DNA of 64,000 bases from Xestospongia muta (taxonomy: Eukaryota > Porifera > Demospongiae > Haplosclerida > Petrosiidae): the NCBI GenBank assembly GCA_963693285.1, contig OY848931.1, forward strand, positions 3,824,079 to 3,888,078, given 5' to 3'. The notes under the pieces were generated by a model, which saw only the letters and a program-made list of their open reading frames with translations, was not told the DNA's origin and made no database searches. This document shows positions 44,001 to 64,000 of the stretch, piece after piece. The position numbers and the translations under genes are program-made. Each line of letters starts with the position of its first letter. Positions within the stretch are counted from its first letter, which is position 1.

Positions 44001-44340
44001 CATTAATTTTAAATTGTCCTGATAGACCAAATTCTCCTTGAGATTCCCAGAATAATGGAGACTGTGAGATAGGATCAGTCACATCTAAAGTCAAGCCCTC
44101 TCGGTGTTCATTAATGTCTGCTATTTCTAACATTGGGATCTGCTTAGTTTTGCTTGTCTTGTTGGGAGAGACAAGATTTCCATTGGGAGGAGTTTCTATA
44201 TGATCGTCCAAGTTTAAGGGTGGATCGTCGACTTCTAGATCTGCTCTGGGAGACTTCGACTTAACAATGACTTCTTCTTCGTCGCTTTCACTTGAAGAAG
44301 GCAGGTCATCTTCAGGAGGTTGAGATACTGTAGCTGCCAT
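41047..44340 (-). CDS. CERK: Ceramide kinase (CERK)
   Basis: Multi-exon, start at 44340 (MAATVSQPPEDDLPSSSESD), stop TAA 41047-41049. Ceramide kinase makes ceramide-1-phosphate. The acidic N-terminus is followed by a PH-like region (FGLSGQFKINGKRCTLRLED, QLQWTWENK). The DAGK-type catalytic domain comes next: RRLYIMINPTAGNRAGLSTW, then DGIIVVGGDGTFNEILNGL (GGDGT ATP site) and IRLGIIPAGFSNSIAWSILG. Further exons give FSAGALSYGLQAEIAMLSQD and CPLTCRSQQAPQGISPWAHQ, then GCTDLILVRQCSKINLIKWF, HWNIDGDDL and HRHSLMVFARGVEP. The last four match human CERK's 'RGLSPAAHLGDGSSDLILIRKCS', 'SWNCDGE' and 'LVRLFARGIE' closely, favouring CERK over CERKL or sphingosine kinases. An intron near 41.95-42.25 kb carries a tandem repeat. 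Confidence 0.88.
41946..42245. repeat. About 20-bp tandem repeat in a CERK intron
   Basis: About 14 units of ATGGATAGATAGAGAGATTA and variants (GATTGATAG; one unit with an extra TTA). The plus-strand frame is spuriously open as (I)KWIDRE repeats. Confidence 0.93.
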
Positions 44341-44524
44341 AACTTTTCCCAATTCCTATACTCCACAGATTCGTAAAATAATTATTATTCCAATTAAAGT
44401 TCTCATGACATCTCGTGACGTTGCAAAAGTAGGTGGGGCATATTGTCGCGTAGGAAGGAGACGCAGCATGCACATAATATAAATACCGGTATATTATAAT
44501 ATATCTAGTAAATTATTTTATTTG

Positions 44525-45097
44525 CTAATGTACGACAGGATTTAAAGGTTCTGCTCTGATATCTGCAAGATTTATTTCCGAGTCTAATTCTTCATCCACT
44601 TCCCCAATAATAGCTCTATAAAACATATAATACTGGGATAATCACTTAATTTACAATAATATTAATTTTGTAAAAATCAGTCAGAACTATTATTGCTGGC
44701 AAAGGTAGTAATCATAGCCTCCAACATTACAGGCTTAATTGATACAATTACATTACAAATCTCTAATAAACTTATAACCTACATGTTGTCCCCTCGTATG
44801 ATATATAAGCCCAACTGTACTTGTTCGACACCACTTCCACTTGAAAATACACGCTCATGACTGCCTTCAAGGATCACATTGACAGTCTGATCAAATCCCC
44901 TTAATTTACCCTATTAATTAATAATAATTATATAAGTCAGTTGGTTTACTTACTATAATAACACGTCCATCAGCTGTAATTATTGAAACCATTCCTTAAT
45001 TATAAAGAAATATTAAAGAAAACAAACTCATATACTATAATAATTATTTTATTATAAGGATACGATTTATGTAAGGTTCCACTGAACCAAGAGCCAT
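44525..45097 (-). CDS. LSM8: U6 snRNA-associated Sm-like protein LSM8
   Basis: Four exons, about 95 aa. Start 45097 (MALGSVEPYINR). The Sm1 motif spans MVSIITADGRVIIGKLRGFD and continues QTVNVILEGSHERVFSS. The Sm2 motif is VQLGLYIIRGDN. The C-terminus is IGEVDEELDSEINLADIRAE, then PLNPVVH, with stop TAG 44525-44527. Exon phases were checked: AAT C|GA ATG, ATA|GGT and AT|A GCT all join in frame. The ADIRAEPLNPVVH ending matches human LSM8 and separates it from other LSM proteins. LSM8 defines the nuclear LSM2-8 ring that binds the U6 snRNA 3' end. It is divergent from the ARF gene across 250 bp. Confidence 0.95.
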
Positions 45098-45347
45098 TTC
45101 TGTCAACACGTGTGATGGGTGTGGTCAACATTATTGACCACACCCCTCACATTTGACATCTAAGCCATTGACGTGGCATTGTCTGTCGTGGATTATACAA
45201 CGACTATAGTGCACCAGTCTGCAATACACTGCAGTAACTTATTAAAGTCCTCTTTAACGACGAGTAAGTGAATTGAGTTCACTTTTAATTTGTGAAACGT
45301 AGTCATTCTTGTGTAATTAGCAATCCTGAGTGAAGATCACTATAGAA

Positions 45348-46296
<949 letters not shown>

Positions 46297-46503
46297 TTAT
46301 TTAATGCCATTCTCAAGAACGGTCTGTTTTTCATCTCTTCCGAACATTATTTAAATACCATGTTTTCTAAATGATTGATTTTGTAATTAAATTAATGTAC
46401 ATTATTGATATTGAAATTTGTTATATATATTTTGTTTGCTATTAATGTCAGTGTACCAGTCCAGATTCCATTGGTAAAGTGTACTAAAGGCATATCACAT
46501 TAC

Positions 46504-51193
<4,690 letters not shown>

Positions 51194-51489
51194 ATATATT
51201 TTCCACGTGGGTAGGACATCGGGTATATCCGTATACTCCAGTATATTTGAATCATTGTGTAGACTATTTATTCTTGAAGTCCTGCCAAGAAGTACAAAAA
51301 GTTTTTGCTCCACTCCACATCTAGTCCAGTGGACCGAATAAAAGTGTAAGAGGATACAGTTTCTGTTCGCCGTTAGGGGCGGTCAAACACTCGTGAGAGT
51401 GTCTATGTGACTGAATACTTCCACAGCATAACTGGTCGTGTGAATATTTCAATGGTGATACATGGACCATTGCTTCTTTGTCGTTGATC
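51194..51489. promoter_or_regulatory. Bidirectional APC4 / GRIP promoter interval
   Basis: About 296 bp separate the inferred APC4 start (-) from the GRIP start (+). No TATA box is obvious. The minus-strand frame stays open upstream of the APC4 ATG without another ATG. Confidence 0.4.
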
Positions 51490-58518
<7,029 letters not shown>

Positions 58519-59053
58519 ATTAAGATAATTATAATATCCTGCAATACTGCCATCAATCTCAACTTTATTTCTTTCAAATCTCTTCTCTTTGTCTCTTTCT
58601 TTCTCTCTTATTTTATGTCAACACCATTTATTTTACCGATATATTATAAACATTTCATTCATATTACCATATTGTTTTTTTTTCATTGTATTTCTGTATC
58701 ATATCATTGTGTGTTCTTATTGTTGTCTTGTGTTGATTGTCTGACAAATTAATGTTATTAGAGGAATAAATATTATAATATTTACTGGTAATACTACTAT
58801 ATGGACACAAGTACCTAGAGGTAAGGTAGAGATGTATTGATACTGACAATTGTGTTCAAAATAACAGACCCAATAATTATGATGACAAGTCATAATCTGA
58901 GAGTTTATAGTTTGTTCTGTATCAACCACACCTCATTCCATTCTATTACTGCTGTTGAACATGTTATTAGATAAAATTGAACCATCTCTATTAAGTACAT
59001 ATGATTAAAATATATTTGGTTGCTAAGGCAACTATAATTGTATTTATTTATTT
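58519..59053. other. Convergent 3' regions of GRIP and the COA1-like gene
   Basis: AT-rich, with pyrimidine-rich runs after the GRIP stop and a polyadenylation-like AATAAA near 58763. No coding or RNA feature seen. Confidence 0.45.
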
Positions 59054-59668
59054 TTATTTATCTTTCAAATGTTCATACTCTATTACACTCTCTCTCTGAC
59101 CAATTGTCATATCCTTTATCACTAATCTTTGTCCATCATTAAAATCAACTACCAACAATTTCAGTCCAGACACAGGATTTCCATCACCACGTCCTCTACC
59201 AGAACCTGACTTGGTTTCAAGACTAACTAACCCAGCTCCTTTCTCTCCTAGTACTTGAAACAACATTCGAACACTCCAAGGTTCATAAGTCACAGGAATA
59301 AGGGAGGTCCACTTTTTTTCTTTATCCATATATGGTAATCGCCATTGCATTCCACCTGTGTATGCACATGTTGAGAGCAAACCAGGTTTTAATGAGGTGC
59401 CAATATGTGCACGTACTTCAGTGTTTGCCCGTAACATAGGTAATACAGCTGATTGAATTTTATGAGTTTTAGGTAGACGCCATTTTTGATAAAATCTCAC
59501 TGCTCGGAGACAAACAAGTCCTGTTATGAGACCATAGGAGAAAGTTTTAAGAAGTATCCAACGTGATGTTTTGACCTCTGATGTAGCTGGAACTGAAGTA
59601 CTTCTATCAGACATATTGTACAGTATTGGCAGTAATGATGAATAGAGCTCCACCCACTTCATGCACAT
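59054..59668 (-). CDS. COA1: COA1/TIM21-like mitochondrial assembly factor (tentative)
   Basis: Single exon, 204 aa from the first ATG (59668); a second ATG at 59614 (MSDRSTSVPATSEVKTSRW) is the likelier start by family length. One membrane helix (TFSYGLITGLVCLRAVRFYQ) is followed by a helix (SAVLPMLRANTEVRAHIGTS), LKPGLLSTCAYTGG, and a soluble domain ending SGLKLLVVDFNDGQRLVIKD. The order TM, 'L..N.EV...IG..L', then a small alpha/beta domain is that of COA1 and TIM21 (inner-membrane respiratory complex assembly). The match is by architecture and a few residues, so treat the name as provisional. It is head-to-head with UQCC5: only 26 bp separate the outer ATGs. Confidence 0.5.
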   Translation of the reverse strand: MCMKWVELYSSLLPILYNMSDRSTSVPATSEVKTSRWILLKTFSYGLITGLVCLRAVRFYQKWRLPKTHKIQSAVLPMLRANTEVRAHIGTSLKPGLLSTCAYTGGMQWRLPYMDKEKKWTSLIPVTYEPWSVRMLFQVLGEKGAGLVSLETKSGSGRGRGDGNPVSGLKLLVVDFNDGQRLVIKDMTIGQRESVIEYEHLKDK

Positions 59669-59694
59669 GTGTATGTGTGTTTCTTTCTTATTAA

Positions 59695-59960
59695 ATGAAG
59701 TGGCGTGTTTATTGGAGGCGGTTGGGAGTATACAGAACTCTTCCTTTGTTTTTCTTTCTTGGTGCTGGTATAGAGTGGTTTATGATACATGTACAAGTTG
59801 GAAAAGAAACGTTTTGTAAGTCGATCAATGTCCATATGACCTCATCTAGTTCTTATCATGTTTACATGACATTTTTGATATTATAGATGATACAGTTGTA
59901 CGTAAAGAAGCAGAGAGACGTTTAGAGAAAAGAAAACTTGAAGGAAATATTTCCGACTAA
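59695..59960 (+). CDS. UQCC5: SMIM4/UQCC5, complex III assembly microprotein
   Basis: Two exons (59695-59815, 59887-59960), 64 aa. It reads MKWRVYWRRLGVYRTLPLFF, continues with an inner-membrane helix (FLGAGIEWFMIHVQVGKETF) and then YDTVVRKEAERRLEKRKLEG. Human SMIM4/UQCC5 has FGIYRFLPFFFVLGGTMEWI and IKVRVGQETFYDVYRRKASE, an unmistakable match including GxETFYD and the basic C-terminus. The phase of the 71-bp intron is consistent (TTT T|AT GAT). UQCC5 helps build cytochrome bc1 (complex III) by supporting cytochrome b assembly. Its stop codon is 20 nt before the UQCC6 start. Confidence 0.92.
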
Positions 59961-59980
59961 TTACTTGATTTGTTTCAATA

Positions 59981-60454
59981 ATGCCAGGGGCATTAAGTTG
60001 GTCACAATACCTGCTTTTTTCAGCAGCTGCTTTAACGTCAATGCTCCTGGGGGCATCAGTGGTACATAATATCTATAAACCAAGTCTAGTGAGTACTGGC
60101 ACAATTAATATCCAAAGTATAGAGCTATAAATGTTCCTGCCTCAATATGATGTCAGTATATGTGTGTGGAATGTTGGCCAGGAGCACTGACATAAAACTT
60201 ATTAATGTTTAGTAACTAAGGAAGTAGAGCTCATTACTGTTTAGTAACTAAGGAAATAGAGCTCATTACTGTTTAGTAACTAAGGAAATAGAGCTTATTA
60301 GTGTTCAGTAACTAAGGAAGTATCTAAACCAAATCTCATGATTTATTGCATAATATAATGTAATGTTTTTCACTAGGTGATTCCAGAAAATCCGAAACCT
60401 TTATGTCAGAAAGAAACTGAAAATAAAAAATCGATATCGATAAAGAGGCGATAA
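59981..60454 (+). CDS. UQCC6: BRAWNIN/UQCC6, complex III assembly microprotein
   Basis: Two exons (59981-60088, 60377-60454), 62 aa. It reads MPGALSWSQYLLFSAAALTS, then MLLGASVVHNIYKPSL, VIPENPKPL and a Lys/Arg-rich end. Human BRAWNIN (C12orf73/UQCC6) reads MPAGVPMSTYLKMFAASLLA, MCAGAEVVHRYYRPDLTIPE and IPP, so the N-terminus, the single helix, G-A-x-V-V-H, Y-x-P-x-L and IPE all align. It is an inner-membrane microprotein needed for complex III assembly. The start lies 20 nt after the UQCC5 stop on the same strand, too close for an ordinary separate promoter. The intron (60089-60376) carries a tandem repeat. Confidence 0.9.
60190..60320 (+). repeat. Tandem repeat of about 32 bp in the UQCC6 intron
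   Basis: Four units of GTTTAGTAACTAAGGAAATA plus GAGCTCATTACT variants. Confidence 0.88.
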
Positions 60455-60571
60455 TTTATTATTGATATAATCAGTTTTACTAACCACACTTTTTAATAGC
60501 TATTATTGTAATATTTGTTAATTTTATGTACTGTTATCAGTATCACTCTTTTTTGTTCCCTTTGTGCCATA

Positions 60572-61456
60572 TTATATTGGACGAGGTAAGTCATAATGGT
60601 CATTGTCATCAGGATATTGTAAACCAACCACATTAGGGATTTCATAATGTTCCATAGACTGACTGTCTGTACACGATTGACTTGCCCTCTTTCTTTTTGG
60701 CTTTGTTGGTATCTCTGGTACAGTAGCAAAATCATAGGCAGCTGTTATAACCTCTGGGCTTTGTTCTCTACAATTTTTGTTGGTTGACTCAAGTGGTACT
60801 TCATAGTTCTGTGCCATTTCAATTTGACTAGTGTCACCTGCTGCATCATAAGAGGCAAGGGGTTTTTCCATAGGAAGATGATCTTGTACAGTGGGTTTAC
60901 TATTATTGGCTTTCTGTGCAAACTTTTGGTTCAGTTGCTGAGTAAGTTCTATAGGAGGTTTAGAAACTATGTTTTGGCGTTTAGGAGCCATTGGAATTGA
61001 TTGTGGCTGATGTTGTGGATAGGAAGAAGGGTTAGTGGAAGTTGATTTTGTTAGAGTGCCTGTCATGACCTTTGCCATGTTTTCTATTGAACTTTGTGGA
61101 GGTGGCAATATTGTGTGTGTATAACCTCCCAACTGTTCTGACGATTGTAGTTGAATTGCTGTTGGTTCATTGTCATTGTTTAATTGGGTAGCCTGTAGTT
61201 CTCCTCCTCTAACTCTATTAACTAAATGTCTAACATGTGTAACAGTCCAATTCCACATTGCCATAATGTAGTGTCCTAATACAACCTCTCTGCAATAATG
61301 AATAGATAGACAATTATCTTAGTCATAAACTCACAATTTAGTTCCCTTTAGTCGAGCAGCCAATACAACAATAATTCCTAACTGGACAACTGACACTAAT
61401 GTGAAGAGAACACAAAAGACAACAGCAGGAACATATTCACCTTCAGAACGACCCAT
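60572..61456 (-). CDS. Single-pass membrane protein with Crk-type YxxP tail
   Basis: Two exons: 61456 to about 61336 and about 61292-60572, joining in phase (TT|A GAG). An 8-residue N-terminus (MGRSEGEY) precedes one helix (VPAVVFCVLFTLVSVVQLGI, then IVVLAARLKG). The polar cytoplasmic tail of about 240 residues carries tyrosine motifs YDAAGD, NYEVPLE, AYDFATVPEIP, HYEIPNV and, at the very end, HYDLPRPI. YEVP, YEIP and YDLP fit the YxxP site bound by Crk/Nck SH2 domains in p130Cas. VPEIPTKPKRKR contains PxIPxK, the Crk SH3-type ligand. I do not recognise a family. The architecture is that of a transmembrane adaptor. It is followed upstream on the same strand by a second protein of the same kind (62026-63783). 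Confidence 0.75.
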
Positions 61457-62025
61457 TATTCTATTATTGGTGGAGCTAGCTATAGAAGTACTACGTTTAG
61501 AGAATAGCTTTCTTTGTTATCGCACTGATAATTGATGTGTTTAGCGATACATCTAGTCACTTTTAGAATACATTGATTTCCTATTTATAAAATAACAATC
61601 CACCTACTGTACACTAACATACAGAACGATGCTTATATGTACTTTTCATCATGTGATACAGTTATGATAATTATTCCCCACACATAATTGATACAGTTAA
61701 CTTCATATTATTTGTCATTGTTCTTCTGATAGACTGTCAAGGAGAAACAAGTGCAAAATATTGACATGGACAAAATTCAGATTCAACTGTTTTTCTTATC
61801 AATCTATTACTGAAAGTAGTGCTATAATGACACTGTTTACTTGCCAATATAAACTTTAAACATTGCTTACCACCAGTGCAGGACAGTATGGGTTCCTGTT
61901 ACTATTTAATTGCGTTATTGTTGTTTTAATAACAGAATATTTAAGCAATCTAATACAAACTAATTAAACTAAAGTTATAACAACTGTGTATAATAAAGAC
62001 AATGACACAAAATTATATATATAAC
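61457..62025. other. Interval between the two membrane-adaptor genes
   Basis: AT-rich, no exon seen. It should contain the 3' UTR of the upstream adaptor gene and the promoter of the YxxP gene. Confidence 0.45.
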
Positions 62026-63783
62026 TTATTTAGCTTTACTTGAAACATCATCGTCAACACTCTTTGCTCTGGTGGGCTTTCGAGGGACCCGTGGTTTAGG
62101 AAATGGTTTAGAGACATTTGGTATCTCATTATCTCTAAGAACACCCAATATATCACTGCTAGTAGCTGATCGTTTCCGAGTTAGCTTTGGAAAACTTGGC
62201 GAAGAAACAGGAACATCAATAGAGGAGTTTCTTTTACCTTGATGACTTGTCCCAACATTTCCATACAGACCTTTTGTTTCAATGTCAGTTCCACCTTTTT
62301 CTCCTATGTCTTTCTCTTCTTCACTTTCTGAAAAGCTTTCTTGCTGTGCATCAGCAATACTATAAAACTCTTCATAATCTGCAGGAGATAGAGGGTCCTC
62401 CTCCAAAGTTTCATCTTTGTTTCCATCTTCAATTCTAGCTATACTTGCTGATTGAGACATGGAATTATCTTCATTCAAACTGATACAAGAATAATGAGCT
62501 TCACTGAGAGCAGCCAAAGAATACACATCATCAATTTCTTCTCTTGTAGACAAATTATCATTTATGTTAGTTTCCACCTCAACTTCTTGAATCATTGACG
62601 GAAATGATGGATTATGTTGGTCGGGGGTTACGATTTTGGGTATTGGTATTGGTAGTGATCTTGGACATCCTTCTTCTCCATGTTGACAGTTGTGAAAGTG
62701 GTGGTATTCAAAATTTGGAGCGTGTTTGTCTTTCTCTGTTGATTGTGGCAAATCTTCTTTTAATTTGGCATATTCTTTGTTATTCGATACATAGTTTGGA
62801 TTGACAAGACCAGGCTCATTGGTGTCTAGTCCCAATTGAGATAAATGTATTTCATCATAGCAACCAGCTAAATAATCAAAATAAAATAACAATAAGATCA
62901 GAATTGTATGTACATACATACACACACCACACTGGTATTGGTTGATATTCTAGAATCTCCAATTCCACTAGTTTGGAATTATGAATGTTTGAGATTGAGT
63001 ATTATCTGATTGTTGTTTCTACTGCACTTCAAAACATTAATTGTATTACATATACCAATAGTTCATGTGTAAATATTATAGAGGTGATTTATAAATTGTA
63101 CATCATATCACAGTATGCTTATATGGACAACTAAAACTAGAATCAATCAACATTGAAAGTGATAGTGGTTCATATCATTGTCCAATATATGACAACAAGT
63201 TGATTGTCTAAGTATAACTAAATTGAACTTCAACAGTGTTACCATTTGTAGATGCTCTTGGAGGTCTAGCTGACACTCTTAAATTGTTGCCATTATCAGA
63301 TGTAGTTGAGAGTTTTATTGTAGAATATCTGAAAAATAATGCATACAATGTAATGACATATAGTAATAAATAATAATATTTCAATGAGGGCTTCTGTGTG
63401 TGAGTAAGTTTTGATTAGCTTTAATGATGGGTACATTGTACCTTATTTTCATCTTCTTTCTCTTCAAATAACATTTTCGACAAATCAGAGTAAATAAAGA
63501 AAAAATGAGAAGATACGAAAAGATTATCAGTACCAATAAAACAATATCAATTGTACTGATTGTCTCATCTATATTAGTTGAATTGGTGTTACTCCTATTG
63601 TTAGGATTAAAAAAAAAACTATCAATGTACAGTAACATTTATAAATCAATACTTTTATCATATCATCTTATAATTGCGCCAATTAAATTAGAATCTTTTA
63701 ACTTACTCATCGTTTGATTTGACTGCACTTATCATTGTCAGTAACAGAAAATTGACCACTGTGAAGCCATCTCTGACACACAT
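62026..63783 (-). CDS. LAT/PAG-like transmembrane adaptor candidate
   Basis: Four exons joined in phase (GA|G AGT; AG|A TAT; G|CT GGT). The signal peptide is MCVRDGFTVVNFLLLTMISA. A minimal ectodomain of about 20 residues is Asn/Ser/Thr-rich (SNTNSTNIDETISTID). One helix (IVLLVLIIFSYLLIFSLFTL) leads directly into ICRKCYLKRKKMK. That CxxC plus basic stretch is the palmitoylation and topology signature of LAT, PAG, LAX and NTAL. The tail of about 330 residues has RYSTIKLS, CYDEIHL, PNYVSNN, EYAKLKED, VYSLAAL, HYSCISL, YEEFYSIA and LYGNVGT (pYxN, Grb2-type). It ends with a proline/basic segment, KPFPKPRVPRKPTRAK, suited to SH3 domains. There is no catalytic domain. The family is unrecognised and the adaptor role is inferred from architecture. 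Its start is 63 bp from that of the divergent plus-strand gene. Confidence 0.78.
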
Positions 63784-63846
63784 CTTGATGGTTATACGCG
63801 CTCAGCGCATGCGCAATTCTTTATTTTATTACGCGTAAGTACGAAA

Positions 63847-64000
63847 ATGGCTGCCAATTACTTTGATGATTTCACGAGCAGACTGTACTCTTGCGTGGAA
63901 GACTTTTTAAAAGAGTTCCTGAAAAGAGAAGAAATAAAAGATGAGTTGTCAGTGGGTAAACAAGTGTTTTCAAAATCCTCAAAATGCCCAGGAGAAGTAA
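63847..64000 (+). CDS. First exon of an unidentified plus-strand gene (cut by window end)
   Basis: ATG at 63847 opens MAANYFDDFTSRLYSCVEDF, LKEFLKREEIKDEL and FSKSSKCPGE, with the last bases (GAAG|TAA) suggesting a splice donor at the window edge. Helical and charged with no recognisable motif in the 50 residues seen. It is divergent from the LAT-like gene. Confidence 0.6.
   Translation, partial: MAANYFDDFTSRLYSCVEDFLKEFLKREEIKDELSVGKQVFSKSSKCPGEV

Noticed and set aside
62026..63783. A classical ITAM in the LAT-like protein
   Set aside because: YxxL/I motifs are present (YDEI, YAKL, YSCI), but no pair has the 6-8 residue ITAM spacing.

Overview
The window looks like the nuclear genome of a demosponge close to Amphimedon queenslandica; this is inference from composition and gene content, not a database match. 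It is AT-rich and gene-dense. Most genes are split by tiny introns (often about 45-80 bp), many pairs are head-to-head, and the proteins are metazoan: cereblon, GRAMD4, PTP-PEST, a seven-PDZ GRIP, EXD3/mut-7, ceramide kinase and APC4. A tandem family of Death-like/ankyrin proteins adds a sponge-like flavour.

Layout. (1) 1-3.6 kb: the 3' end of cereblon (+) converges on a complete GRAMD4-like gene (-). (2) 3.6-9.9 kb: gene-poor, with two tRNA-derived SINE-like copies, a strong GC-rich hairpin in AT-rich DNA, a short tandem repeat and one unresolved minus-strand gene. (3) 9.9-28 kb: a segmentally duplicated block. Four intact intron-less Death-like/ankyrin genes (925-931 aa) and one ankyrin pseudogene are interleaved with broken copies of the neighbouring genes: cereblon fragment, GRAMD4 5' fragments, and PTP-PEST 3' exon copies. 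A dead LINE 3' end sits in one of the duplicated promoters. The fragments keep the order cereblon - GRAMD4 - ankyrin gene - PTP-PEST, so repeated unequal exchange of that ancestral unit explains the block.

(4) 28-46.5 kb: PTP-PEST-type phosphatase (-), phosphatidylserine synthase (-, single exon), EXD3/mut-7 exonuclease (+), a zinc-knuckle plus TatD nuclease (-), ceramide kinase (-), LSM8 (-) and a class II ARF (+). (5) 46.5-58.5 kb: APC4 (-), with two tRNA-Asn(GTT) genes in an intron, head-to-head with GRIP (+). (6) 59-60.5 kb: a compact mitochondrial respiratory-assembly cluster. A COA1-like gene (-) is divergent from SMIM4/UQCC5 (+), and BRAWNIN/UQCC6 (+) starts only 20 nt after the UQCC5 stop. 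(7) 60.5-63.8 kb: two adjacent single-pass membrane proteins with minimal ectodomains and long tyrosine/proline-motif tails. One has a juxtamembrane CxxC like the LAT/PAG/LAX/NTAL adaptors and the other has Crk-type YxxP motifs. They are the best candidates here for an undescribed system: a sponge phosphotyrosine membrane-adaptor pair. The window ends in the first exon of another plus-strand gene.

Exon joins were worked out by hand from splice consensus, phase and similarity to remembered family members. Exon edges inside long genes are approximate unless stated.
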